Both the position numbers and the translations under genes were made by a program. Source: Lachnospiraceae bacterium UBA1753 (lineage in GTDB: Bacteria; Bacillota; Clostridia; Lachnospirales; Lachnospiraceae). From it: a DNA stretch of 28,765 nucleotides. Positions 15,964 through 24,600 of this stretch are shown piece by piece. The DNA lies in the NCBI GenBank assembly GCA_002317595.1, contig DCHL01000187.1, positions 1 through 28,765 on the forward strand. Reading direction: 5' to 3'. The notes beneath the pieces were generated by a model. The model saw only the letters and a list, made by a program, of their open reading frames with translations. It did no database searches and was not told the origin of the DNA. Every line of letters begins with the position of its first letter. Within the stretch, counting starts at the first letter, position 1.

Positions 15964-16821
15964 ATGGAGTACAGGCTTCTTGAACTATTTGAGGTAAAGA
16001 GTCTTGTGAGGAGGGGCTGGATTCCCCAGCATTACCTGCCAAGGCTTGATGAACTGTATGTGTTTGGCGGCGTGGATGACAACGGCAGCATACTTAGCGC
16101 AGCTGTGTTTGTCGACTGCACGACTAAGAAATTCGCAGTGGCACTTAAGCAGCTGTTCGTGCGTCCGGAACTTCGCGGTGATGGCATCGCCAGAGAGACC
16201 TATGCCTTTGCGGAGAAGAGCTTTACTGACATAGGAATCCGTGAGATTGAGTGCGAGTGCGTGGTGGTTCCTGAGCTTGCAGAGAGCAGGGTGTCGCTTA
16301 TGACGGCGCTGAAATTCAGTCCTATGTACATCAGTAAGAGTGCCCGCTGCTTTATGAAGGGGCATTTTCGCGGAGAGAATATGGACAGGCTGTACCAGTA
16401 TATCGGAAAGTCGGGCGTGGAACTTGTGACAATCGAAAACTATGGTGACAGGCGCCTTTTGCCGTTCTGGGAGGATAAGGAGAAGACCGGAATTTTTATC
16501 CCGAGGGACGAATATAATCCTGATCTCTGGGTGTTCGGACTGATTGGCGGAAAAGTTGAGTCGGCACTTGGCTTCAGAAGATATGAGGGCAGAAGCCTGA
16601 TGACAGAAGGCTACTACGCTTCTGATAGGGTGAAAAATAAGGATGCGCTGCTTCCCTTCATGATGTCATATATGGTGAAGCGCGGCGAGGAAACTGATTT
16701 TGATTTTGACAGGGTATACGCTGTTTTCGACAAGAGCTACAGGGGCGATGCGGCGGAGCAGACCTTTGGAAAGGCAATGGAGGAGTATTATCTTCAGAAG
16801 TACGTGAAGGTGATTCAGTAG
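15964..16821 (+). CDS. GNAT-family protein, copy 1 (intact motif A)
   Basis: This 285-residue protein has an N-terminal GNAT acetyltransferase domain. Strand KQLFVRPEL leads into the acetyl-CoA-binding motif RGDGIA (71-76), followed by the usual helix and a second core strand. The C-terminal half (from about 140) looks like a second, motif-less domain of related shape. An upstream GTG at 15955 is in frame, but it lies inside the ribosome binding site AAGGAG (15950-15955), so the ATG at 15964 is the better start. The stop of the previous gene is five bases upstream of it. The substrate cannot be told from sequence; given the setting it could be a protein of the injection system or a cargo. It is the least degenerate of the four GNAT proteins in this run. 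Confidence 0.8.
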   Translation: MEYRLLELFEVKSLVRRGWIPQHYLPRLDELYVFGGVDDNGSILSAAVFVDCTTKKFAVALKQLFVRPELRGDGIARETYAFAEKSFTDIGIREIECECVVVPELAESRVSLMTALKFSPMYISKSARCFMKGHFRGENMDRLYQYIGKSGVELVTIENYGDRRLLPFWEDKEKTGIFIPRDEYNPDLWVFGLIGGKVESALGFRRYEGRSLMTEGYYASDRVKNKDALLPFMMSYMVKRGEETDFDFDRVYAVFDKSYRGDAAEQTFGKAMEEYYLQKYVKVIQ

Positions 16822-16907
16822 GTTTAGCACGGGTTGCGACGACCTAGCAACAAAGAATTCGAAGAAATTGAGTTGGTATTGCATATTATTCGAGGGAGGA
16901 CACAGAT

Positions 16908-18656
16908 ATGAACGACATGATGGGATTTGAGGACCTGACTGGGGAAATCAGGAAACTTCAGGAAGAGAGGCTGACGAAGGCACAGCAGGAGTCCGCAGAG
17001 TATAGGCAGGAGCATGAGAATGTCTTTGACCGTACGCAGGAGATGGTTCACGGCGGCACGGATTATATGAAAATCAGGCATCTCAAGAAGAAGCCGAAGG
17101 CTAAGGGCGGTGTACTTACAAGGATGTACAGGGCCGTGACAAAGAGCCGTGAGTCAGACTATGAGGCCTCACGCAATGAAGCGAAGGCAAAGAGCCGCAA
17201 GGGTCTCTACGACGGAGAAGACGAGGGTATTTTTGCGAACGAAGCAGACCGCAGGGAGGAGGCCTTCATGAGGTCGCTGTCTGACAGATGCCAGACACTA
17301 TATCAGATTTCTTATGCATCACCCCGGTTCCTTGAGACCCTCAAGGTGGTGGATACATATCTGACGGCTGAGGATTACAAGGCGCAGCAGAAGGCACTGG
17401 GGGATGTATTTGAAGCATTTAAAAAATATAAAGAAGAGACTCCTGGAAATATGGATGAGTTTGAGGAGAAGCTTCTGGCTCGGATAACAAGTCTTGAGAG
17501 GGACCTTAATGCGCGTGTGAGCGGTTCGCTTGTTGTGCCTGAAGATCTGGTGCTTTCCCCGAAACCCGCCATGGGCGCAGGACATTTTTCGAGCAGGAAG
17601 AAGATGAAGCTGTTTCCTCATGAGCCAAGTCCTAATGATGTCAAGCAGAGATACGTCAGTGACTGCTATATGATGTCTGCGCTTACCTCCTTAGCCTTCT
17701 CGAATCCTGAATATATCAGGAATAGCATGAGGGATAATGGTGATACCGTGACGGTCAGATTTTTTGACCCTGACCAGAATTATGCAGCGCGTTACATCAC
17801 GGTTGAGAAGAAAGTTCCGGCAGTAATCTTCGGTGTACAGAAGGATGCAGTGGACTGCCTCTGGGTGCAGATGATAGAGAGGGCCTTTGCGGTATTTTAC
17901 GGTAATGGCTCGTATGGGGCCCTCAACTATAATACCAGTCATGAGTTCATGGCACGTTTTGTGGGAAGGCAGTACGCGGGAGAACCGTCAGCCCTTCTGC
18001 CCAAAGATGACTGCAGTGCTGACGAGGAAGGTGTTTACAAGGATGTTCCCAAATATAATCCTGCGCTCTCACCGGTATATTCAGGAGTTGCAGCAAGACT
18101 GTATGAAAGCTTCAACACCCGTCTCAGGGGACAGGTGAACGGGGTTAATCTGGGTCCGGCAGAAGTCATTACTGTGGGAATTGATAAAGACTCAAGCCGT
18201 GCTAAGAAGGCTAAGTCGAGAGGCTTTCGCACAGCACATGCATATTCCGTGCTGAAGGTATTTGAGAAGACGGAGAATGACGTTACCCTTAAGTATGTTA
18301 GGCTTCGCGATCCGTACGGTGCCTATTCTGTGGGATATGAAAATGGGAAATCAAAGGATACCGGAAACATGACTTCCTTTAAGGCGACAGATACGATGGG
18401 AACCTTTGACCTTGAATGGAATGATTTCCTCAATACATTCACAAGCTATTCGGGCTGTATCAGTGATAACAGGCCTGACCTTCTCTGCCCTGCCTATGTT
18501 GAGAGAATCAGACGGGAGGCTGAGGCTGCCGATCAGAAAAGACGCGCGGAACAGGAGAAAAAGCGACAGGAGCTAAGGAAACAGGGAAAGAGTGAGGCAG
18601 AGATTTTGTTCCAGACCAGTGAACTGGCTGACTTTGTTGTGGAGGACATGAAGTGA
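16908..18656 (+). CDS. Calpain-like cysteine protease, candidate effector
   Basis: This 582-residue protein has a helical, charged N-terminal region (1-215) and a C-terminal domain with the calpain (peptidase C2) order of active-site motifs. Gln247 and Cys253 lie in QRYVSDCYMMSALTSLA with the calpain spacing of six (usually QGxLGDCWFLAALASLA). WVQMIERAFAVFYGNGSYGAL matches the conserved helix between them, and His444 is in RTAHAYSVLKV. The third catalytic position lies in RLRDPYG, where calpains have RxRNPWG, so asparagine is aspartate at 468. WNDFLNTFTSYSGC closes the domain as in calpains. No signal peptide is present, which fits a cargo loaded in the cytoplasm and fits poorly with a Sec-exported protease. 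GAGGGAGG precedes the ATG after an 86-base gap. The family assignment is good; activity depends on whether Asp replaces Asn. Confidence 0.8.
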   Translation: MNDMMGFEDLTGEIRKLQEERLTKAQQESAEYRQEHENVFDRTQEMVHGGTDYMKIRHLKKKPKAKGGVLTRMYRAVTKSRESDYEASRNEAKAKSRKGLYDGEDEGIFANEADRREEAFMRSLSDRCQTLYQISYASPRFLETLKVVDTYLTAEDYKAQQKALGDVFEAFKKYKEETPGNMDEFEEKLLARITSLERDLNARVSGSLVVPEDLVLSPKPAMGAGHFSSRKKMKLFPHEPSPNDVKQRYVSDCYMMSALTSLAFSNPEYIRNSMRDNGDTVTVRFFDPDQNYAARYITVEKKVPAVIFGVQKDAVDCLWVQMIERAFAVFYGNGSYGALNYNTSHEFMARFVGRQYAGEPSALLPKDDCSADEEGVYKDVPKYNPALSPVYSGVAARLYESFNTRLRGQVNGVNLGPAEVITVGIDKDSSRAKKAKSRGFRTAHAYSVLKVFEKTENDVTLKYVRLRDPYGAYSVGYENGKSKDTGNMTSFKATDTMGTFDLEWNDFLNTFTSYSGCISDNRPDLLCPAYVERIRREAEAADQKRRAEQEKKRQELRKQGKSEAEILFQTSELADFVVEDMK

Positions 18657-18657
18657 T

Positions 18658-19473
18658 ATGTGGAAGGTAACAAGGGATGATAAAAAAATAGCTAATGAAA
18701 CCTGGTACGAGGACGGATTCTCATATCTGTGTGCCAGAGAAGACCGTGATGATGGCAATGATGACGGCGAAGTAGTGTGCCATGCAGCCTTCTATATCGA
18801 GGATGACTGCATGTACCTGTATGCACTTGAGACAAAGCCTGAATTCAGAAATAAGAAGGCGGCAAGTACTGTGATGAGTGCCCTTATCAGCCATGCAATG
18901 GAATATGGCGTGACTGGAATTGTGGTACATGCCCTTGCAGAGGAGGCATCTGCAGCCTATGCAACGACTCTCCTTATACGATTCGGCTTCGAGGTGCCCA
19001 CCTCAGGTGAAAAGCTTGTGGAGGTCAAGGTGTCTGAACTTAAGAAGGCAAGGATTGCGTCCATTAATTCATCGGTGCCGGCAGGCATGGAAATTAAGGA
19101 AGTGCGAAGCGAAGACGTGCCCGGGCTGCTGTCCTGTATGGAGGAACTGACTGATGGAAGCACTCTTAAGGGAAGGCTCGACGGCCGTTTGTCGCTTTCG
19201 GCAAAGGTATCCAATAAGCAGACGTTTGTGTTATACAGCAGGGATGATGAGGGAATTCTTCTCGAGGCACTGTATTTGGATCCAGGCATGGATCCAAGGG
19301 CAGTGGTGGCGGTGCTCGCCCATAGCTTTAGAAAAATAGTGGAGACCTGCAGTGGGAATGAGATTCTTCAGATGTGTCTCATAAACCAGCAGTCAGAGGC
19401 ACTGTGCAGAAAGCTTCTCGAGGGAGCGGAGTACAGCGTGTATGACCTGCTTGATTCCTGTCTCGTTATTTAA
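18658..19473 (+). CDS. GNAT-family protein, copy 2 (motif A degenerate)
   Basis: This 271-residue protein has the GNAT core pattern: strand DDCMYLYALETKPEF followed by the acetyl-CoA loop position RNKKAA (64-69), where the key glycine is lysine, then a helix and a strand ending in RFGFE. A second, more degenerate domain follows from about residue 140. With the motif glycine missing, acetyl-CoA binding is doubtful. The ATG comes one base after the stop of the calpain-like gene, so translation is probably coupled to it. This pairing suggests a role connected with that protease, possibly as an immunity, modification or chaperone-like partner, but nothing in the sequence proves it. Confidence 0.7.
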   Translation: MWKVTRDDKKIANETWYEDGFSYLCAREDRDDGNDDGEVVCHAAFYIEDDCMYLYALETKPEFRNKKAASTVMSALISHAMEYGVTGIVVHALAEEASAAYATTLLIRFGFEVPTSGEKLVEVKVSELKKARIASINSSVPAGMEIKEVRSEDVPGLLSCMEELTDGSTLKGRLDGRLSLSAKVSNKQTFVLYSRDDEGILLEALYLDPGMDPRAVVAVLAHSFRKIVETCSGNEILQMCLINQQSEALCRKLLEGAEYSVYDLLDSCLVI

Positions 19474-19569
19474 GATGAAGAAGATGATGCGAGTGTCTGA
19501 GGTATAAAAAGACGAAATGTTGTAAAGCAATCAATGAATGAAGTTATGTAAACTAACTAGGGAGCGTTA

Positions 19570-20721
19570 ATGAACAACGAAGTTGGATGCAGATCAATTT
19601 TATCGGGGCCTTCTTCAAGGCTGGCAGAACTGGCAGGCAGGACAGGATACTGGTATTCTGTGAGCTTATGGTATGAGAGATGTATTCTTTCGGGGACTAT
19701 ACCAGAGGGTGAGGGTGAAAAAATGAGTTATTCACACCTTGACCTTGGTGCAGATGCGGGCGAGGGAAATGAAAAGTGGAAGGAGCCGCTGGGGGCATCA
19801 ATTGCCGGCAGTGTCAATTTTGAAGTGCGGGAATTGGAAGCTTCTGACACAGGCTATTATAAGAACCTGTTCCCTTCAGAACTGCTAAATTATGTCGATA
19901 ATTATGATGGGGAACTGTTTGGGACTGGCTCTGAAATCAGACTGCTCGGAGCAAGCGACGGTGATGATATGGCCTGTGGCTGTGCGGCCCTTAGAATACG
20001 CAGGGGCGGACAGTGTGAGCTTCTGTGGCTTTATGTGGCAGAGGAGGCAAGGCATCAGGGATGTGCAGTAGCCCTGATGCGGCGTATTTCGTATGAACTA
20101 TCAGAGGCAATGGCAACAGGGGTGTATTTCCTGGCAGGAAGCAGGAAACAGGAGGAAGAGACCGGTTCAGTGGTCAGACTCTTTGGAAGACTGGGCTGCA
20201 TGGATAGAATCGTAACGGAGCATATCGTGACGGTTACCTTTGATCGCTTCCTGCAGAATTTTGGGCAGGTCACGGGTGTCGACAGCTGCTATTATCTCAC
20301 GGAACTGCCTTCGGGAATCATGGAGGACTTTCTTGGGGAGTACTCAGAGGCTGACAGGAAGAGGGCAATTAATTTCCAGCGCAGGATTGAGCATGAAAAG
20401 GGTGGCGCCACATTGCCCATCGAGGAAGCCTTCGAGCCGGAAAGCTGCATTTGCATTGAGAAGGGAAGACCTGCAGGAATGCTTCTCTTTACAAGGCGAG
20501 AGGACGGAAGAGGAATTGTGCTTGTCTCCATGAAGGCAAAGAACCAGGTGTACATGGCCAAGATGCTTACCTTCGCTGTGTCAAGGGCGAGAAACCGGTA
20601 CGGGGAGTACGGGAGACTTACTTTTGCCGCACTTAACGGAGTCGGCGAGACCATGGGTAATTTTTTTGGAGTTGAAGAAGAGTGGATAAGGGTGAAGTGT
20701 AAAAATATACCCCTTGGATGA
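19570..20721 (+). CDS. GNAT-family protein, copy 3
   Basis: This 383-residue protein carries a GNAT pattern in its middle: strand CELLWLYVAEEA, motif A RHQGCA (161-166) with the glycine kept, then the usual helix and strand. A second domain of similar length follows, as in the neighbouring copies. AGGGAG sits five bases before the ATG at 19570. An internal ATG at 19723 also has a GAGGG upstream and would remove 51 residues that do not look like part of the GNAT fold, so the true start is uncertain. The 96-base gap before it holds no clear terminator and no strong promoter. Catalytic activity and substrate are unknown. Confidence 0.7.
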   Translation: MNNEVGCRSILSGPSSRLAELAGRTGYWYSVSLWYERCILSGTIPEGEGEKMSYSHLDLGADAGEGNEKWKEPLGASIAGSVNFEVRELEASDTGYYKNLFPSELLNYVDNYDGELFGTGSEIRLLGASDGDDMACGCAALRIRRGGQCELLWLYVAEEARHQGCAVALMRRISYELSEAMATGVYFLAGSRKQEEETGSVVRLFGRLGCMDRIVTEHIVTVTFDRFLQNFGQVTGVDSCYYLTELPSGIMEDFLGEYSEADRKRAINFQRRIEHEKGGATLPIEEAFEPESCICIEKGRPAGMLLFTRREDGRGIVLVSMKAKNQVYMAKMLTFAVSRARNRYGEYGRLTFAALNGVGETMGNFFGVEEEWIRVKCKNIPLG

Positions 20722-20749
20722 TGATTAAGGCAGATGGGAGGAATGACTG

Positions 20750-21571
20750 ATGGCAGTAGTGCTTGTGACAGACGAAAACAGACATTTTTTTAAGGATATG
20801 ATGAGCGATGACATGGTCAGCTCGGGGCAGGCTGAGAATGTGCTTACGCTTGGAAGCGTGAATGAAGGGCTGACAGATGGTGTCATTTCGGGAGAACTGC
20901 TGCCGAGCGGAGTGTTCCTGCTGGACTGGCTGTATGTGGCGAAAACTGCCAGAAGAAAGGGCATTGCCGGCGAACTTCTTGAGGCGCTTGTGGATGCACT
21001 TAGGAGGACAGAAGCATCAAGCATTATTTTTTCTGCATATGCAAATTCGCAGACCGAGACAGTGGTTGATTTCCTGTCCTCAAATGGTTTTCAGATTGAG
21101 ACCTGCCTTCAGGGTGGCGCCGAGCTTGAGGCGTCAGAGATGATGGATGCTCTCCTTGGTGTGAAGGCTGGGAGCGGATATGTCATGCTCAGCAAGGCGC
21201 CTGCATATCAGCTGCGGGAATTCATAGGTAACGCTGGTGATTCCTTTGCGGCGGCTGAATATGAGCAGAAGGGCGAGGCGGCATTTGCCAGGGAAAGCTG
21301 CGTGAACCTTGCTGAGGGCAAGATAACAGCGGCTGTTCTTGCTTCTGATGACGGTGATGATGGCATCAGCATATTGGCGCTTGAAGGGAAAAATGTGGAA
21401 GAAAAGGAACAGATACTTAAGTATTTCCTGTCCCAGGTCATGCTTTTCCGAGGGCGGAAGACAAGGGTCTGCATTGCCTGTGGCGGCCGATTATCTGAGC
21501 GTATCCTGCGCTACGTTGGTGCCCAGGAAGAGGGAACTGACTATATTATTGGCAAGAAGTGGCTGCGATAA
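20750..21571 (+). CDS. GNAT-family protein, copy 4
   Basis: This 273-residue protein has the N-terminal GNAT signature: strand VFLLDWLYVAKTA, motif A RRKGIA (68-73), helix GELLEALVDALRR and strand, then FLSSNGFQIE. The C-terminal half (from about 140) resembles the second halves of the other three GNAT proteins here, with a strand GISILALEG and a helix before a final strand. GGGAGG lies eight bases before the ATG. It is the last gene of the first transcription run; a 116-base AT-rich gap with a regulatory palindrome follows. The substrate is unknown. Confidence 0.75.
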   Translation: MAVVLVTDENRHFFKDMMSDDMVSSGQAENVLTLGSVNEGLTDGVISGELLPSGVFLLDWLYVAKTARRKGIAGELLEALVDALRRTEASSIIFSAYANSQTETVVDFLSSNGFQIETCLQGGAELEASEMMDALLGVKAGSGYVMLSKAPAYQLREFIGNAGDSFAAAEYEQKGEAAFARESCVNLAEGKITAAVLASDDGDDGISILALEGKNVEEKEQILKYFLSQVMLFRGRKTRVCIACGGRLSERILRYVGAQEEGTDYIIGKKWLR

Positions 21572-21608
21572 ACTTTATGTAAAATAATTATGTAAATAAT
21601 TTTTATGA

Positions 21609-21632
21609 ATTTTGTGACAGATTTCACAAAAT
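21609..21632 (+). promoter_or_regulatory. CRP/FNR-type palindrome before the surface-protein gene
   Basis: The sequence attttgtga, six bases, tcacaaaat is a perfect 9-bp inverted repeat containing TGTGA-N6-TCACA, the consensus of CRP/FNR-family regulators. A possible -10, TATAAG, is at 21640-21645 (alternatively TATGAT at 21632-21637), so the site covers or abuts the -35 position. It marks a likely new promoter for the gene starting at 21688. Whether it activates or represses depends on the true transcription start. Confidence 0.6.
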
Positions 21633-21687
21633 ATGATACTATAAGTTTGGATTATTTTGTGTATGCAGAATAAAAAGAGGAAATATT

Positions 21688-24600
21688 GTGAAAAAGACTG
21701 GATTACTATCATTTTTTGCAGCAAGGAAATCCGCGACTGCTGTTGCAATGGCGGCGGTGCTTTCGGTAGGTGGCATCGGCGGCCTTGGTAGCAGAGTGGT
21801 CGCAGGGTCTTCAAGAGAGGTCATCAAGGTAAACGGGCTCGCTGGCAATGTTGCCAGGCAGGAGGCCGCTGTTTTTGCGTCTGAAAGTGATATTTATTTC
21901 CCTTCAAATCTTGTTGTCACCATCATGAATGAGGTTGAGGATGAAATTGATGATGAGATCATAGAGGAAGAGGAGATTCCTGAGGAAATTATCGAGGAAG
22001 GCGAGGAAGAGGATTCCGAGGATGACGCTGAGGATGAATCAGAAGATGAGGACGAATCTGACGACGCGGATGATTCCGAGGATGAGGATGATTCTGAGGA
22101 TACTGATGATTCTGAGGATACTGATGATTCTGAGGATGCGGATGACTCTGAAGATGCAGATGATTCTGAGGATTCAGACGGAACAGAGGAATCTGGTGAT
22201 GGCGAGTCTTCTGAAGAGCCTTCTGATGATGAGAACGCTGATGAATCAGAGGGTGATGATAGTTCTTCAGAGAGCAATGATGGTGCAGATGACAGCGAGG
22301 AGTCGAATGGTGGAACATCGGAGGATTCCGAGGCGTCGGATTCTGATTCGAGCGATTCTACGGAGGATGCAAGAAGCATAACGGATACAATTGCCGACGG
22401 TTTCTATGCGGCGGCAGCTGTTCTTGGACCTCAGACTGTATATGCAGGAACTGAATTTGAGGAGATAAGTGTTCCTGTCACATGGAAGATTGATGCAGCT
22501 GAATCATCTGGTTCAGTGTTTACATCAGGTCCTTCGCATGTGGGTGACATCTACGTGTACAGACCCAGCCTTCCTATGCTTGGAGGCGGATATATCCTGA
22601 CTTACCCTGACACGCTTGCACTTCCAAAGATTACAGTGACAATCGTGGATGAGGACAGCGTGGAGGACGGTGCCAATATTTCCGACCTGGAGGGTCTTGA
22701 GGAGGGAGAGGCTCTTGATGCGGATCCTTATGAGACTGCGGGCTATTCCGAAGGTGACAGGGTACAGGCAGCTACCCAGGGAGCATCCGAGCTTGAGGAC
22801 GAGGAAACTGTGTCTGAAAACGAAATTGAAGACTCCGTGTCTGAGAATGCGATAATGCCCGAGGGCGATGGTATTATGCAGGGATATCTCGATGCCGGGG
22901 AGCATCAGAGATGGGCTTTTGATCCTTCCACAGGCGTACTCGAGATAGAAAACTACAATGCTGACAAAAAAATGACAGATATAGGTGCGAATTTCTGGTT
23001 GAATATTGGAATCAGATCGCAGATAAAATCCCTCAACCTGATTAACTTCAGTACAGTTTCTGATTCTGCTTTTATGAACTGTGACAAGCTTAACAGTGTT
23101 AATCTGGGGGATGTAAACCGTATTGGTGCCAAGTCGTTCAACGGTTGCTCCTCGCTTGCTGACATTGACGTTGCCAAGGTTGAATACTTTGGGAATGAAG
23201 CATTTTACATGTCCGGACTCAAGAAGGTGTCTTTTGGTGGTTACTGCGAAATTGGTGAGTTTGCGTTTGGTGCCAGCAAGATCACAGAGGTTAATTTTGG
23301 CAGCGAGGCTCTGGGAACAACTACCTGCACTACTATTAAAAAACAGGCTTTTATTAATAATCGGGTGGAGACTGTAAGAATTCCATCAAATACAGTAGTG
23401 GGTGACGATGCATTTTATGGCAATGGAACTCTTAAGAGTGTGTATTTGGATCAGATTAACCAAAGCGTGGCTGAAACTGCTTTTACTCATTGCGGTGTTG
23501 AGGAGATTATCTTAGAAGGACCACAGAATAGCGGCCAGGCGGCACTTCTATCTATTGGAGAAAAGAATACGGATACTCTTAAACGTGTATATCTGGGACT
23601 GGGTTCGTCCGATGATAATGCGCTACCGTCCTTTATTAAAAATAAATTTGGAACCAGTGTCTCTGTTGTGAAATATAAAGCATCTGGGACCAGTGCAACA
23701 ATTTCCTTTGTCAAAACCAGTGGGGATGCGAAGGTTACGACCTGTATTGACCTGTCTTCAGTCGGGCTCGTTGGTAAAAACAGACTGTATACCGTTGATA
23801 TAGAGGGATCAGGAACCGAATCGGTCCGCAGTCAGTTTACATCGGGACATGAGTTTAATTCGACATCCTCAACAGGAATGCGTATGTGTAGTCACTGCGG
23901 AACGACGACGGGGTATTTTGCTGCAGACATCTGGAGACGCAGTTCACCTGGTAACCCGGAGTATTCCAAGTATGCGGTAAGTGGTCAGACGGATGTCTTC
24001 TCGTTTACTTATCTTGATGCCAGGGTGGAAGGAACCATCAAGAATACACTGGAAAATTATTACAGCTATATAGTGCTTCCGTGGACCACAAGCCAGTCGT
24101 CAGCTAACCTCACAAATCTTGAGCAGCTGAGAAAAAAACTTGAGACGGGCAGTGATACAACTGGCTGGTACCCCCTGTCGGACAGCTATGTTACCAGCAG
24201 GGAACTGATATCCTACGCATATACAAAACTGGGAGAGAATAATGAGAAGGCAGGACTTCCGTCAGTCGAAGACCCAGGTCCTGGCACCTACAAGGTCAAA
24301 ATCATCGGAAAGAAATATTCGAACGAAGCGGAGGGTGAATTTTTTGACGAGACCTATCACGGTAGCGTTATCATTACCATAAGCAGCTGTGAAGACCATG
24401 AGTTCAAGAGTATGATTGGTGAAGATGGTGTTCACAGGAAGGTCTGCAAGATATGTGGACTGGTAGAAGACTATACTCCTACATCGCTTGTGCTTTCAAA
24501 TGTTCGCACATCCTATGTTGCTGATGGTGAGCCGCTTGAGGCACCTTTTGATTTCGCATTACTCTACTATGTGGGCGAGGAACCGAATAAGGAGTCACGT

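Noticed and set aside
19474..19569. Promoter in the gap before GNAT copy 3 (TTGTAA with a TTATGT 18 bases on)
   Set aside because: The matches to consensus are weak and the gap is short; read-through from the upstream genes is the simpler reading.
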